From Thiobacillus sp. 63-78 (GTDB lineage Bacteria; Pseudomonadota; Gammaproteobacteria; Burkholderiales; Thiobacillaceae), in contig MKWM01000040.1 in NCBI GenBank assembly GCA_001899765.1, positions 1 through 64,000 on the forward strand: a stretch of DNA of 64,000 nucleotides, read 5' to 3'. The notes below the pieces were generated by a model, which was not told where the DNA came from, made no database searches, and saw only the letters and a program-made list of their open reading frames with translations. The position numbers and the translations under genes are program-made. This document shows positions 1 to 9,830 of this stretch, one piece after another. The first letter of the stretch is position 1; every line of letters begins with the position of its first letter.

Positions 1-345
1 ATGGATGCAAGGCGCGTCGCGCCGGCAAGGGTCGTTCCCTTGCCAAGCGGCGCAACGCCGCAGACGCGCTTTCTCGCAGCAACCCGGAGGGGCGGGCCAA
101 TTCGGGCGCATCCCTTTGTCGCAGTCCGCTTGCTGTGCCCGCACAGCGGCGCGGCCTGCTTCGCGGGCTGCATCCCGAATCGGCCTCGCCGCAGACCTGA
201 AAATAGCGCTAACAGACCCTAATCCCGTGCGCGAATCCCGTGTGCGGCTCAGGACGATGCCACGGGCCGGTTTCCGCTGTGTCGTCTTGGCAGCCGCAGG
301 ATCTTGCCTATACTTCATAGCACTCTGGCGTTTGAGGGGCTTTCC
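1..345. other. No confident gene; GC-rich leader region
   Basis: Short open frames exist here but none shows a family motif, a convincing ribosome binding site or a signal peptide, so none is called. The first 61 bases can fold into three tandem hairpins (listed separately). A looser inverted pair, CCAATTCGGG near 98 and CCCGAATCGG near 174, brackets the middle. The stretch could be the tail of something outside the window. Confidence 0.5.
11..61. repeat. Three tandem short hairpins
   Basis: Directly visible inverted repeats: GGCGCG/CGCGCC around 11-23, GGCAAGGG (24-31) with CCCTTGCC (37-44), and GCGGCG (47-52) with CGCCGC (56-61). The loops are 1 to 5 bases. No T-run follows, so a standard terminator is not indicated. 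They may be REP-like sequence or part of a structured RNA cut by the window start. Confidence 0.4.
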
Positions 346-588
346 ATGGATACCCGTCATCGCACTCCCGGCGGCGCGTTGGTGGCGCATTGTGCCGACG
401 AAGAACACTGCACGGTTTTCAGTTGCGCGGTCTGCCTGAAGGAAATTCCTGCCGACGTGGTCAAGGTGACGGACGTACAGGACTATATCCACCATTTCTG
501 CGGCCTCGAATGTCTTGAACTCTGGCAGAAACAGACCGCCATTCACCCGCCGGCCCGCCCGGCGAAGCGCCCCGTTCGGCTAAAATAG
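346..588 (+). CDS. DUF3330-like small cysteine protein
   Basis: An 80-residue protein. The ATG at 346 is preceded by GAGGGG at a spacing of 6; an in-frame TTG 42 bases upstream has no such site. The core holds a CxxC (SCAVCLKEIP), then a conserved stretch VTDVQDYIHHFC, then another cysteine (GLEC), giving a possible four-cysteine metal site near residues 25-58. This resembles the small DUF3330 proteins found in betaproteobacteria and on mercury-resistance transposons; the function is unknown. It lies just upstream of purL in the same direction. The family call is from memory of the motif. Confidence 0.6.
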   Translation: MDTRHRTPGGALVAHCADEEHCTVFSCAVCLKEIPADVVKVTDVQDYIHHFCGLECLELWQKQTAIHPPARPAKRPVRLK

Positions 589-615
589 CGCCTTTGCCCG
601 TTTGCAAAGACGCAC

Positions 616-3600
616 ATGTTTCCCATCGTATCGCTCCCCGGCAGCGCCGCGCTGTCTTCCTTTCGGCTCGACAAGATTCGCCAGGAGGCCGCCCGTCTCG
701 GCGTGGCGCTGGGCGGGTTGAACGCGCGTTACTGGCATTTTCTGGAACTGGACGGCGAGCTGGATGCGGCGGCTGCCCAACAACTGGCCAGAACGCTGGA
801 TTACGGCACCCCCGCCGACAGTCCGACAGCGAACGACGTGCAGTTGCTGGTCACACCGCGTCCGGGCACGATTTCGCCGTGGTCGTCGAAGGCCACGGAC
901 ATCCTCAGGAACAGCGGCCTGACCCCGCTGCGCCGCATCGAGCGCGGCGTGGCCTACCGCCTGCATGACGCGCAGGGCGGCGCGCTTTCGGAACCGTCGC
1001 TGACAACTTTACTGCCGCTGCTGCACGACCGCATGACGGAAGCCGTGATGGACTCGCTGGACGCCGCGCAGGCGCTGTTCCGGCACGTGCCGCCGCGCGA
1101 ATTGACCGCCATCGATGTGATGGCGGGCGGCCGCGCCGCGCTGGAGGCCGCCAACCGCGATCTCGGCCTGGCGCTGTCGGACGACGAAGTCGAATACCTG
1201 GTCGACAACTTCACCCGCATCGGGCGCAACCCCACCGACGTCGAGCTGATGATGTTCGCGCAGGCCAATTCCGAGCACTGCCGCCACAAGATCTTCAACG
1301 CCGCGTGGGTGATCGACGGCGCGGCGCAGGCGAAGTCGCTGTTCGGCATGATCCGCGACACTCACGCCGCGCATCCCGCGGGCACGGTGGTGGCGTATTC
1401 CGACAACTCGTCGGTGATCGAGGGGGCGCAGATCGATCGCTTCTACCCGCGCGCCGACGGCGGCTACGCCTACAGCAGCGAACTCACCCACGTGCTGATG
1501 AAAGTGGAAACGCACAACCACCCGACCGCGATCTCGCCTTTCCCCGGCGCCGCCACCGGCAGCGGCGGTGAAATCCGCGACGAGGGCGCGACCGGCATCG
1601 GCTCGAAGCCCAAGGCCGGCCTCACCGGATTTTCGGTGTCCAACCTCAACATTCCCGGCTTCGAACAGCCGTGGGAAGCCGGCGCCTACGGCAAGCCCGA
1701 GCGCATCGTTTCGCCGCTTGCCATCATGCTCGAAGGCCCGATCGGCGCGGCGGCGTTCAACAACGAATTCGGCCGTCCCAACCTGGCCGGCTATTTCCGC
1801 ACCTTCGAAGAGACCGTGGCGGCGCAGCGGCGCGGTTACCACAAACCCATCATGCTGGCGGGCGGCGTCGGCAGCATCCGTGCCGAGCATGTCGCGAAGA
1901 AAATGCTGCCGGTCGGCACGCTCTTGATCCAGTTGGGCGGCCCCGGCATGCTGATCGGGCTGGGCGGCGGCGCCGCCTCGTCGATGGACACCGGCGCCAA
2001 CGCCGCCGACCTCGATTTCGACTCGGTGCAGCGCGGCAACCCAGAGATGGAGCGGCGCGCGCAGGAAGTGATCGACCGCTGCTGGCAGCTCGGCGACAAC
2101 AACCCGATCCTGTCGATCCACGACGTCGGCGCCGGTGGCCTCTCCAACGCGCTGCCCGAACTGGTGCACGGCGGCGGCCGCGGCGGCCGCTTCGAGCTGC
2201 GCGCCGCGCCGTCGGAGGAATCCGGCATGTCGCCGCGCGAGATCTGGTGCAACGAGGCGCAGGAACGCTACGTGCTGGCGATCCCGCCGGACCGGCTCGA
2301 CGAATTCCGCGCGATGTGCGAGCGCGAGCGCTGCCCGTTCGCGGTGCTGGGCGAGGCTACCGACGAGAACCACCTGCTGGTGACCGACAGCCATTTCCAG
2401 AACGCGCCGGTGGACGTGAGCCTCGATGTGATCCTCGGCAAGCCGCCGAAGATGACGCGCGACGTCGCGCGTCAGGCTGCCGCACCGGCGCCGCTGGTGC
2501 TCGACGGCATCGATCTGCAAGACGCGGTCTACCGGGTGCTGGCGATGCCTGGGGTGGCGTCGAAAATGTTCCTGATCGCCATCGGCGATCGTTCGGTCGG
2601 CGGGCTGACCGCGCGCGACCAGTGCGTGGGGCCGTGGCAGATTCCCGTCGCCGACTGCGCGATCACCCTGGCGGGCTACCAGACCACGCTGGGCGAGGCG
2701 TTTTCCATCGGCGAGAAGGCGCCGCTGGCGCTGATCGATGCGCCCGCGTCGGGGCGCATGGCGGTCGCCGAGGCGATCACCAATCTGGCCGCCGCGCGCG
2801 TCGAGGGCCTTGGCAGCGTGAAGCTGTCGGCCAACTGGATGGCGCCGGCCGGCCATCCGGGCGAGGATGCCGCGCTGTTCGATACGGTGGCGGCGGTTTC
2901 GGATTATTGCCAGGCGCTGGGGATTTCCATCCCGGTCGGCAAGGATTCGATGAGCATGAAGACGGTATGGCAAGCCGACGGCGAGAAGAAAGCGGTGACG
3001 TCGCCGGTATCGCTGGTGATCTCGGCGTTCGCCACCACCCCCGATGCGACCGCGCATCTCACGCCGCAACTGCGCCGCGATGCCGGCGAGTCCGATCTGG
3101 TACTGATCGATCTGGGCCTGGGCAAGAACCGCCTCGGCGGATCGAGCTTCGCGCAGGCCTACAAGCAGGTGGGCGACCGCTGTCCGGACGCCCCGCAGGC
3201 AGCCGTGCTTGCGGCATTCTTCGACACGATTCAAACGCTTGCGGCAGCCGGCAAGCTGCTGGCCTATCACGATTGCTCCGACGGCGGGCTGTTCGTGGCC
3301 CTCGCCGAAATGGCGTTCGCCGGACATTGCGGGCTCGATCTCGACGTGGACGAACTGTGTCTCGACCAGATTCGCCATGAAGTCGAGGACGAGGGCCGCC
3401 CGGAACCGGAAGCACTGGGCGAGTCGGGCTATTCGCCGCGTATTTTCAATGTGCTGTTCAGCGAGGAAGCCGGCGCCGTGCTGCAGATCCGCCGCGCCGA
3501 TATGCAGGCGGTGATGCAGGCCTTCATCGACGCCGGCCTGCGCAGCGAGTTTTATGTCGTCGGCCAGATCAATGCGCTGGACCGTGTGCGGGTGCTGCGC

Positions 3601-4572
3601 GAGGGCAGGGTGGTGCTGGACGAGGCGCGTGTCGATCTGCAACGTGCCTGGGCGCGCACCAGCTACGAAATGGCGAAACTGCGGGACAACCCCGCCTGCG
3701 CGGAACAGGAGTTCGCCCGCCACGCCGACGCGACCGATCCGGGCCTGCACTATGCGCCAGGCTTCGATATGAACGACGACATTGCCGCGCCTTTCATCCG
3801 CAGCGGCAAGCGTCCCCAGGTGGCCGTGCTGCGCGAACAGGGGGTCAATGGCCAGGTCGAGATGGCCGCGGCATTCGACGCCGCGGGGTTCGCTGCCGTC
3901 GACGTGCACATGAGCGATATCCTGTCCGGCCGCACGAGCCTGGGTCATTTCAGCGGGATGGTGGCCTGCGGCGGCTTCAGTTACGGCGACGTACTGGGCG
4001 CCGGGGGAGGCTGGGCCAAGTCCATCCTGTTCAATCCGCGCGCCAGGGATGCGTTTTCGGCATTCTTCGAACGTTCCGACACGTTCGCACTGGGGGTGTG
4101 CAATGGCTGCCAGATGATGAGCCAGCTGCACGACCTGATTCCTGGCGCGGCCGCCTGGCCACGTTTCGAGCGGAACGTATCGGAACAGTTCGAGGCACGT
4201 TTCGCGCAGGTCGAGGTGCTGGCGTCGCCGTCGCTCTTTTTTGCCGACATGGCCGGCTCGACGATGCCGATCGTGGTGTCGCACGGCGAAGGGCAGGTTG
4301 TTTTCCGCGAAGCGGCCCATGCGGCACAGGCCGTGGCGACGCTGCGCTACGTCGATCACCGCGGCGCCCCGACGGAGATCTATCCGCTCAATCCGAATGG
4401 CTCGGCCGGGGGGCTGACGGGCTTCACGACGGGCGATGGCCGCTTCACCATTCTGATGCCGCATCCGGAACGCGTGTGCCGCGCCGCGCAGCTGTCGTGG
4501 CGGCCGGACGACATGGCTGGCGCCGGCCCGTGGCTGCGCATGTTCCGCAATGCACGCCGCACGGTTGGGTGA
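616..4572 (+). CDS. purL: Phosphoribosylformylglycinamidine synthase
   Basis: Converts FGAR to FGAM in cytosolic de novo purine synthesis, using glutamine and ATP. At 1318 residues it is the large single-chain form of gammaproteobacteria and betaproteobacteria (about 1300). Visible are the N-terminal linker, the two-repeat synthetase core with ANSEHCRHK near residues 217-225 and [17 protein letters not shown] near 296, and a C-terminal class I glutamine amidotransferase with nucleophile Cys1162 in GVCNGCQMM and the His/Glu pair in MPHPERV near 1283. No break or missing catalytic residue was seen. Long antisense frames inside it are composition shadows. Confidence 0.98.
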   Translation: MFPIVSLPGSAALSSFRLDKIRQEAARLGVALGGLNARYWHFLELDGELDAAAAQQLARTLDYGTPADSPTANDVQLLVTPRPGTISPWSSKATDILRNSGLTPLRRIERGVAYRLHDAQGGALSEPSLTTLLPLLHDRMTEAVMDSLDAAQALFRHVPPRELTAIDVMAGGRAALEAANRDLGLALSDDEVEYLVDNFTRIGRNPTDVELMMFAQANSEHCRHKIFNAAWVIDGAAQAKSLFGMIRDTHAAHPAGTVVAYSDNSSVIEGAQIDRFYPRADGGYAYSSELTHVLMKVETHNHPTAISPFPGAATGSGGEIRDEGATGIGSKPKAGLTGFSVSNLNIPGFEQPWEAGAYGKPERIVSPLAIMLEGPIGAAAFNNEFGRPNLAGYFRTFEETVAAQRRGYHKPIMLAGGVGSIRAEHVAKKMLPVGTLLIQLGGPGMLIGLGGGAASSMDTGANAADLDFDSVQRGNPEMERRAQEVIDRCWQLGDNNPILSIHDVGAGGLSNALPELVHGGGRGGRFELRAAPSEESGMSPREIWCNEAQERYVLAIPPDRLDEFRAMCERERCPFAVLGEATDENHLLVTDSHFQNAPVDVSLDVILGKPPKMTRDVARQAAAPAPLVLDGIDLQDAVYRVLAMPGVASKMFLIAIGDRSVGGLTARDQCVGPWQIPVADCAITLAGYQTTLGEAFSIGEKAPLALIDAPASGRMAVAEAITNLAAARVEGLGSVKLSANWMAPAGHPGEDAALFDTVAAVSDYCQALGISIPVGKDSMSMKTVWQADGEKKAVTSPVSLVISAFATTPDATAHLTPQLRRDAGESDLVLIDLGLGKNRLGGSSFAQAYKQVGDRCPDAPQAAVLAAFFDTIQTLAAAGKLLAYHDCSDGGLFVALAEMAFAGHCGLDLDVDELCLDQIRHEVEDEGRPEPEALGESGYSPRIFNVLFSEEAGAVLQIRRADMQAVMQAFIDAGLRSEFYVVGQINALDRVRVLREGRVVLDEARVDLQRAWARTSYEMAKLRDNPACAEQEFARHADATDPGLHYAPGFDMNDDIAAPFIRSGKRPQVAVLREQGVNGQVEMAAAFDAAGFAAVDVHMSDILSGRTSLGHFSGMVACGGFSYGDVLGAGGGWAKSILFNPRARDAFSAFFERSDTFALGVCNGCQMMSQLHDLIPGAAAWPRFERNVSEQFEARFAQVEVLASPSLFFADMAGSTMPIVVSHGEGQVVFREAAHAAQAVATLRYVDHRGAPTEIYPLNPNGSAGGLTGFTTGDGRFTILMPHPERVCRAAQLSWRPDDMAGAGPWLRMFRNARRTVG

Positions 4573-4645
4573 TGCGCGCCGACTATGCGAAAATGGCGGG
4601 CTTTGTCGTGTTCAATCCCGCTGTGTCGGGCATTAATTTCCTGCC

Positions 4646-7465
4646 ATGAATGCACCCGAAAATCTCCTGACGGACGATCACCTGCGCGCGCAGGTCAAAC
4701 TGCTCGGCACCCTGCTCGGGCAGGTACTGCTGCAGTTCGCCGGTGAAGACGTGTTCGAGGCGGTGGAAATCCTGCGCCGCGGTTTTGCCGAACTGCATCA
4801 GCAGGAAGACCAGCAACGCCGCACCGAGCTGATGACCATGATCGACGCCATGCCGGCCGCCAAGGTCGAATTGGTGGTGCGCGCCTTCTCCAGTTATTTC
4901 AAACTGGTCAACGTGGCGGAGGAAGGCTTCGCTTACCGCAATCGCCGCGCCCTGTTATCGCAAGGCATGGCGCTGTGGGAAGGCTCGTTCGATCATACGC
5001 TGGCCGCGCTCAAGGCTCAGGGATTATCGGCGGATACGCTACAGGACATGGTCAACCGCCTGCATTATGCGCCGGTGTTCACCGCCCATCCGACCGAGGC
5101 GCGCCGCCGGGCAGTCATGGAGGGCATGCGCCGGGTGTTCCTGATCTGCGACCAGCTCTACAGCCCTTCCCTGGGCATGCACGACCGGCGTGAACTGGAA
5201 TCGCAACTGGCCGCGGAAATCCAGGTGATGTGGCGTACCGACGAATTGCGCACCGCCAAGCTCGAAGTGCGCGACGAAGTACGCAATGGCCTGTATTACG
5301 TTCGGCAGAGCCTGTTCGATGCGGTGCCCCGGGCGTATCACCATTTCGAGAAAGCGTTGCGCAAGCATTACGGCGTGAATGCCGACGGGCGGGCCTCGAT
5401 CAGCGTGCCGAGCTTCATCCGCTTCGGTTCGTGGATCGGCGGCGACCGGGACGGCAATCCGTTCGTGACGGCAGACGTCACCGAGTGGACGGTGCATACA
5501 CAGATGAAGGCGGCGCTCGGCGAATACCGGGCGCGCGTGTTCGAATTGCGGCAGACGCTCACTCACAGCAGCGGCTGGTGCACGCCATCGGCCGCGTTCA
5601 CGGAACGGCTGGGCGAATATGAGGCCGAGTTCGGCGAGCAGGTATTCCGCGGCACCGCGGTACAGATCTACAGTCGCGAACCTTACCGCCGCATGGCGGC
5701 GATCATGCTGGCACGGCTGGACGCCAACCTGTCCTACGTCCACCAGTGCCTGGCCGATGTACCGAGCTTCATGTCGCATCTGGCCTACGCCAATGCCGCG
5801 GCATTTCTCGAAGATCTCTACCTGGTGCGCGATTCGCTGATCAGCCATGGCGACCGCATCGTCGCCATGCAGGACCTGCAGGCGCTGATCCGGCTGGTCG
5901 AGAGTTTCGGCTTTCACCTGCTGCAACTCGACGTCCGTCAGGAATCGACCGTTCACACGCGCACGGTCATGGCCGTGCTGCGGCAGATCGATCCCGATTT
6001 CGACTACCAGACAGCGGACGAAGCCGGCCGCCTGCAACGGCTGGCCGCCTGGATCGGCCATATCGATCTGGTCGAGATCAACCACGACGCAATGGACGAC
6101 GAGGCGCGCGAGACGCTCGCGGTATTCCGGCGGATGGCCAAGCTGCAGGCCGAAGTGGGCGATGAAGTCTTCGGCACCTATGTGATCTCGATGACGCACA
6201 GCGCCTCTCACGTGATGGAAGTCCTGCTGCTGGCACGCCTGGTCGGTCTCTGCGGCCACAATGGCAGGGACTGGTTCTGCCGCATCCAGATCGCGCCCCT
6301 GTTCGAGACGGTGGATGATCTGCAGCGCAGCGAGGGCATTCTCGACCAGTTGCTGTCGAACAAGGTGTATCGCGCACTGGTGGCGGCCAATGGCAACCAC
6401 CAGGAAGTCATGCTGGGTTACTCGGATTCCTGCAAGGACGGCGGTATCCTGGCATCGAACTGGAGTCTTTACCGGGCGCAGCTTTCCATCATCGCGCTGA
6501 CCCGGCAGTTCGGCGTCGAATGCCGCCTCTTCCACGGCCGTGGCGGAACGGTGGGTCGCGGCGGCGGACCGACCCACGAGGCGATCCTGTCGCAGCCGCC
6601 GGGTACCGTGAACGGCGAAATCAAGTTCACCGAACAGGGCGAGATGCTGTATTACAAATACAGCAATCCGGAAACGGCCAGCTACGAAATCAGCATGGGG
6701 GCGACCGGTCTGCTCAAGGCCAGCGCCACGGCGCTGGCGCAAAGCGATGTGCGCTACCCGCAGGAATACCTCGACTGGATGAGCGAAATCGCGGCGGAGG
6801 GCGAGAAGGCCTACCGTGCGCTGATCGGCATGTCCGGCTTCATCGATTATTTCTACGAGACCACGCCTGTGACCGAAATCGGCCTGCTCAACATGGGCAG
6901 CCGTCCGTCGCACCGCCAAAAAGCCGATCGCTCGCTCGGGTCGATTCGCGCCATTCCCTGGGTATTCGGCTGGGGCCAGTCGCGTCATACCTTGCCTGCC
7001 TGGTATGGCATCGGGACTGCGTTGAAGAAGTTCATCGAGAGTGATCCGGCAGGGCTCGATCATCTGCGGCGCATGCACCGCGACTGGCCGTTCTTCCGCA
7101 GCCTGCTGTCCAACGTGCAGATGTCGCTGACCAAGGCCGACATGGAGATTTCCGAGGAATACGCGCGTCTGTGCGATCACCCCAATACCATGACGATCTA
7201 CCGCGCGATCGAAGGCGAGTATGCGCTGACGGTGACAGGCGTCATGCAGGCGGCGCAGATCAATGTCCTGCTGGAAGACAACCCGTCTCTTGCGCTGTCG
7301 CTTTCCCGCCGTCGCGCCTATATCGACCCCATCAACCACATCCAGGTCCGCATGCTGAAGCGCTATCGTTCCGGGAACTTGCGGGATGCGGAACAGGAAT
7401 CGTGGCTGCCGCCGCTAATGCGCTCGATCAATGCCATCGCTTCCGGGATGCGCAACACCGGCTGA
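4646..7465 (+). CDS. ppc: Phosphoenolpyruvate carboxylase
   Basis: Carboxylates PEP to oxaloacetate, replenishing C4 acids in the cytosol. At 939 residues it is slightly longer than the usual 880-930. Catalytic signatures are intact: TAHPTEA with His148, GGDRDGNP, GYSDSCKDGG with Lys597, the glycine-rich loop FHGRGGTVGRGGGP at 629-642, and a terminal MRNTG matching the family's conserved C-terminal NTG. It starts 73 bases after purL in the same orientation. In an autotroph the enzyme supplies carbon skeletons from Calvin-cycle products, which fits the phosphoribulokinase at 26.2 kb. Confidence 0.98.
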   Translation: MNAPENLLTDDHLRAQVKLLGTLLGQVLLQFAGEDVFEAVEILRRGFAELHQQEDQQRRTELMTMIDAMPAAKVELVVRAFSSYFKLVNVAEEGFAYRNRRALLSQGMALWEGSFDHTLAALKAQGLSADTLQDMVNRLHYAPVFTAHPTEARRRAVMEGMRRVFLICDQLYSPSLGMHDRRELESQLAAEIQVMWRTDELRTAKLEVRDEVRNGLYYVRQSLFDAVPRAYHHFEKALRKHYGVNADGRASISVPSFIRFGSWIGGDRDGNPFVTADVTEWTVHTQMKAALGEYRARVFELRQTLTHSSGWCTPSAAFTERLGEYEAEFGEQVFRGTAVQIYSREPYRRMAAIMLARLDANLSYVHQCLADVPSFMSHLAYANAAAFLEDLYLVRDSLISHGDRIVAMQDLQALIRLVESFGFHLLQLDVRQESTVHTRTVMAVLRQIDPDFDYQTADEAGRLQRLAAWIGHIDLVEINHDAMDDEARETLAVFRRMAKLQAEVGDEVFGTYVISMTHSASHVMEVLLLARLVGLCGHNGRDWFCRIQIAPLFETVDDLQRSEGILDQLLSNKVYRALVAANGNHQEVMLGYSDSCKDGGILASNWSLYRAQLSIIALTRQFGVECRLFHGRGGTVGRGGGPTHEAILSQPPGTVNGEIKFTEQGEMLYYKYSNPETASYEISMGATGLLKASATALAQSDVRYPQEYLDWMSEIAAEGEKAYRALIGMSGFIDYFYETTPVTEIGLLNMGSRPSHRQKADRSLGSIRAIPWVFGWGQSRHTLPAWYGIGTALKKFIESDPAGLDHLRRMHRDWPFFRSLLSNVQMSLTKADMEISEEYARLCDHPNTMTIYRAIEGEYALTVTGVMQAAQINVLLEDNPSLALSLSRRRAYIDPINHIQVRMLKRYRSGNLRDAEQESWLPPLMRSINAIASGMRNTG

Positions 7466-7467
7466 AC

Positions 7468-8046
7468 ATGGGCGAGGGCGTGGGCACATCCGTGGCCGTT
7501 CAGCCGAAACGCCGCATGCTGTGGGTGTCGGTCGGCGTGAATGTCGTGCTGCTGTTGCTGGTGTGCGGTCTGGCGCTGTATGCCTTCATGCTCAACGTCG
7601 ATCTTGGCGATGTCAAACGGCGGCTGTCGAAAGAAGTCGAGACGCGCCAGCAGAGCGAACGCTATCTGATCGAGACACGCAACCAGCTGACCGAGAGCCT
7701 GCGGGAAATCGAGCAGTTGAAAGCGCAGCTGTCCTACAAGGAAGCCGACACCGCCGCCCGGACGACCGTTGCAGTCAAGCCGGCCCTGCCGGTCGTGATC
7801 GGCTTTCGTTCGTCGATACTTGGCAAGGGCCTGGTGGCTGAAATCGAGAATACCAGCGATCGTCATCTCACCGTGATCCTCGCCGTGCGCAACCCCACGC
7901 TGTCGACGGCGCGCCGTTTCAACCTCGATCTGGAACCCCGGTCGCGCGTCGACTTCGGCCATCTGGAAGGCTGGCAGTTTGCGTCGGGCGACGAGGTGGG
8001 TTTATTCAATGACGAATTCGGCGCATTGAAAGTCACGGTGCCGTGA
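7468..8046 (+). CDS. Single-pass membrane protein with coiled coil
   Basis: A 192-residue protein starting 2 bases after the ppc stop, so probably co-transcribed. The upstream in-frame extension lies inside ppc and is rejected. It has a cytoplasmic basic N-terminus (QPKRRM), one membrane helix near residues 17-40 (a run of Val/Leu), a coiled-coil stretch near 45-90 rich in Glu/Gln/Arg, and a C-terminal region near 105-192 with beta-type alternation and a FxxxxLGKGLVAEIENTSDR segment. I do not recognise a named family. The C-terminal part looks like a small beta-sandwich facing the periplasm. Confidence 0.75.
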   Translation: MGEGVGTSVAVQPKRRMLWVSVGVNVVLLLLVCGLALYAFMLNVDLGDVKRRLSKEVETRQQSERYLIETRNQLTESLREIEQLKAQLSYKEADTAARTTVAVKPALPVVIGFRSSILGKGLVAEIENTSDRHLTVILAVRNPTLSTARRFNLDLEPRSRVDFGHLEGWQFASGDEVGLFNDEFGALKVTVP

Positions 8047-8171
8047 CGGCGACGGGCGAGCCTGCTTGTTCGCCCATGGCTGGCGGATCGTGGCCGCGGC
8101 CGGCCTATGCGGGGGCTGGACATGGAACGCACGATCCGAATCCGGTGGCACCCCGCGTGCGGCAGGACCGT

Positions 8172-8951
8172 TTACTGAAGTTTCTTCAAATAGTCCTTGG
8201 AAAATACCTTGTCAGGCAGATCGCGTAGTTTCATCTGGCCGTAATCCAGTACCGATTTTTCTCCGGGTCTCAGCGCGTCTTCCATGACCAGTCGGGTGGG
8301 GCGCCGCTTGCCGACCACGTCCGCAAAATTCTCGTAGCTGCATGTTTTCATCAGACGATTGGACAAGGAATAGAACTCGGCCTTGAGCGGGCGGAAATTG
8401 GACGGGTTGACCCACAACAGCACGCGATGATAGGTCACGCCACGATCGACGGCGAGCAATTCAAGCACCTGGTAATCCTCGCCGTTGATCTTGTCGATCC
8501 GCAATCGCGATGGCGTGTAATCGCCCGAGAAATTGGAACGTGCCAGGTCGCCGTTCGCCACTTCTCCGGTCAATCGTTGCGCCAGCCCCAGGCGAATGGG
8601 TTGCGAAATACCGGGCATGAACACCCACAGATCACGCCCTTTCATGAGCATGATCTGGCCCCGCTCGGAAGCGGGTTCAAGTATCATGACCAGGGTATTT
8701 TCATTGCTCTTGGACAGGACACGGTACTTTCTGAGCTCGGGCTCGCGCCCGGGCGCCGAGCTGGCAATATTGATATCGACCTGGAAGCCTTCTTTCGGAA
8801 AGCGGATTTCATCCGATTTCTCAAGGATGCTGCGTGCGATTTCATCGTCTTGCGGTGGCGTTTGAGCACGCGTCAAAGCAGGTAGAAGTGCAAGGGCCAG
8901 GACGACGGGGCCCACTGCCAGGCTGCTACGTAAAAAAGAAAGGGAGAACAT
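8172..8951 (-). CDS. LolA-like outer-membrane lipoprotein-sorting protein
   Basis: A 259-residue exported protein. The ATG at 8951 is preceded by GGAAGGA; a longer frame would run into the divergent ABC gene. It has a Sec signal (FLRSSLAVG..ALLPALTRA) followed by the COG2834-type fold: SDEIRFPKEGFQVDINI, YRVLSKSNENTLVMILEPASERGQ, LMKGRDLWVFMPGISQPIRL. These half-barrel proteins bind lipids or lipoproteins in the periplasm. It is divergent from an ABC ATPase 45 bases away, and similar genes commonly neighbour MacB/FtsX-type transporters and a DUF1302-type porin, both present here. The cargo is unknown. Confidence 0.8.
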   Translation of the reverse strand: MFSLSFLRSSLAVGPVVLALALLPALTRAQTPPQDDEIARSILEKSDEIRFPKEGFQVDINIASSAPGREPELRKYRVLSKSNENTLVMILEPASERGQIMLMKGRDLWVFMPGISQPIRLGLAQRLTGEVANGDLARSNFSGDYTPSRLRIDKINGEDYQVLELLAVDRGVTYHRVLLWVNPSNFRPLKAEFYSLSNRLMKTCSYENFADVVGKRRPTRLVMEDALRPGEKSVLDYGQMKLRDLPDKVFSKDYLKKLQ

Positions 8952-8996
8952 GTCGCTGATCCTTCCGTTGTCTTGCCTCCTTGGGGGAGTTGGGTC

Positions 8997-9830
8997 ATGA
9001 GTCTTGTGCGGGTTGAAGGGGTCACCAAGCAATATCAGCTGGGTAATCAGACCGTGGTGGCGCTCCACGATATTACCCTGTCTTTCGATGAGGGGGTGTT
9101 CCTTGCCATCGCAGGGCCGTCAGGCAGCGGAAAAACCACCCTGCTGAATATCATTGGCTGCATTGACACGCCGACAAGCGGAAAAATATTGATTGACGAC
9201 GTCGATGTCACGGGCCGATCGGCCGACGCGCTTGCCGATCTGCGCGCGCGCACAACCGGATTCATCTTCCAGAGCTTCAACCTCTTTCCGGTACTGACCG
9301 CTGCCGAGAACGTCGAGTATCCCCTCCTGAACCTTCCCGAGCTCAGCCGTGAGAAACGGCAACAACGGGTAAAAAAATTTCTGGGTGTAGTGGGTCTGGA
9401 GCGATTTGCCGACCACAAGCCGAATCAATTGAGCGGCGGGCAGCGGCAAAGGGTGGCGATCGCGCGTGCCCTGGCGATCAAGCCGCGCATTGTCCTGGCG
9501 GACGAGCCCACCGCCAACCTGGATAGGAAAACAGGCGAGAGCATTCTGGGTCTGATGAAGGACATCAATCGGCATTATGGTACGACGTTCATTTTCTCCA
9601 CACATGACCGACGTGTCATGGCGATGGCTGACCGGCTCATCCGTATCGAGGACGGCCGGATTTCCTCGCTCGGTTTGAAGGTGGACGAGAAATGGAAAAC
9701 CGTGAAGCCGGATAACAGGAACAATGGAGACGGGGGAGAGACGCATGAGAGCAAAGTGGAAACGGGCGACATGGACAATCATGCTGGCCGGAATGGGAAT
9801 GATGGCGGCGGCCACGGCGGCGGCGGATAA
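8997..9830 (+). CDS. ABC transporter ATP-binding protein (LolD/MacB class)
   Basis: A 277-residue cytosolic ATPase. The ATG at 8997 follows GGGGGAG at a spacing of 7. Walker A GPSGSGKT at 40-47, signature LSGGQ at 145-149, Walker B VLADEP with Asp169/Glu170, and an H-loop in STHD are all intact, so it should hydrolyse ATP. The sequence around the Q-loop ([23 protein letters not shown]) is typical of LolD/MacB/FtsE enzymes that drive mechanotransmission with FtsX-type permeases. The only such permeases in the window lie at 21.0-23.5 kb. The last 29 residues, read in a frame overlapping the next gene, are Gly/Asn-rich and probably a dispensable tail. Confidence 0.93.
   Translation: MSLVRVEGVTKQYQLGNQTVVALHDITLSFDEGVFLAIAGPSGSGKTTLLNIIGCIDTPTSGKILIDDVDVTGRSADALADLRARTTGFIFQSFNLFPVLTAAENVEYPLLNLPELSREKRQQRVKKFLGVVGLERFADHKPNQLSGGQRQRVAIARALAIKPRIVLADEPTANLDRKTGESILGLMKDINRHYGTTFIFSTHDRRVMAMADRLIRIEDGRISSLGLKVDEKWKTVKPDNRNNGDGGETHESKVETGDMDNHAGRNGNDGGGHGGGG

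Noticed and set aside
1009..4464. 1151-codon minus-strand open frame inside purL
   Set aside because: Composition shadow of a high-GC gene; low-complexity Arg/His-rich translation, no motifs, and purL is complete on the plus strand.
5039..7339. 766-codon minus-strand open frame inside ppc
   Set aside because: Same reason; ppc carries all catalytic motifs on the plus strand.
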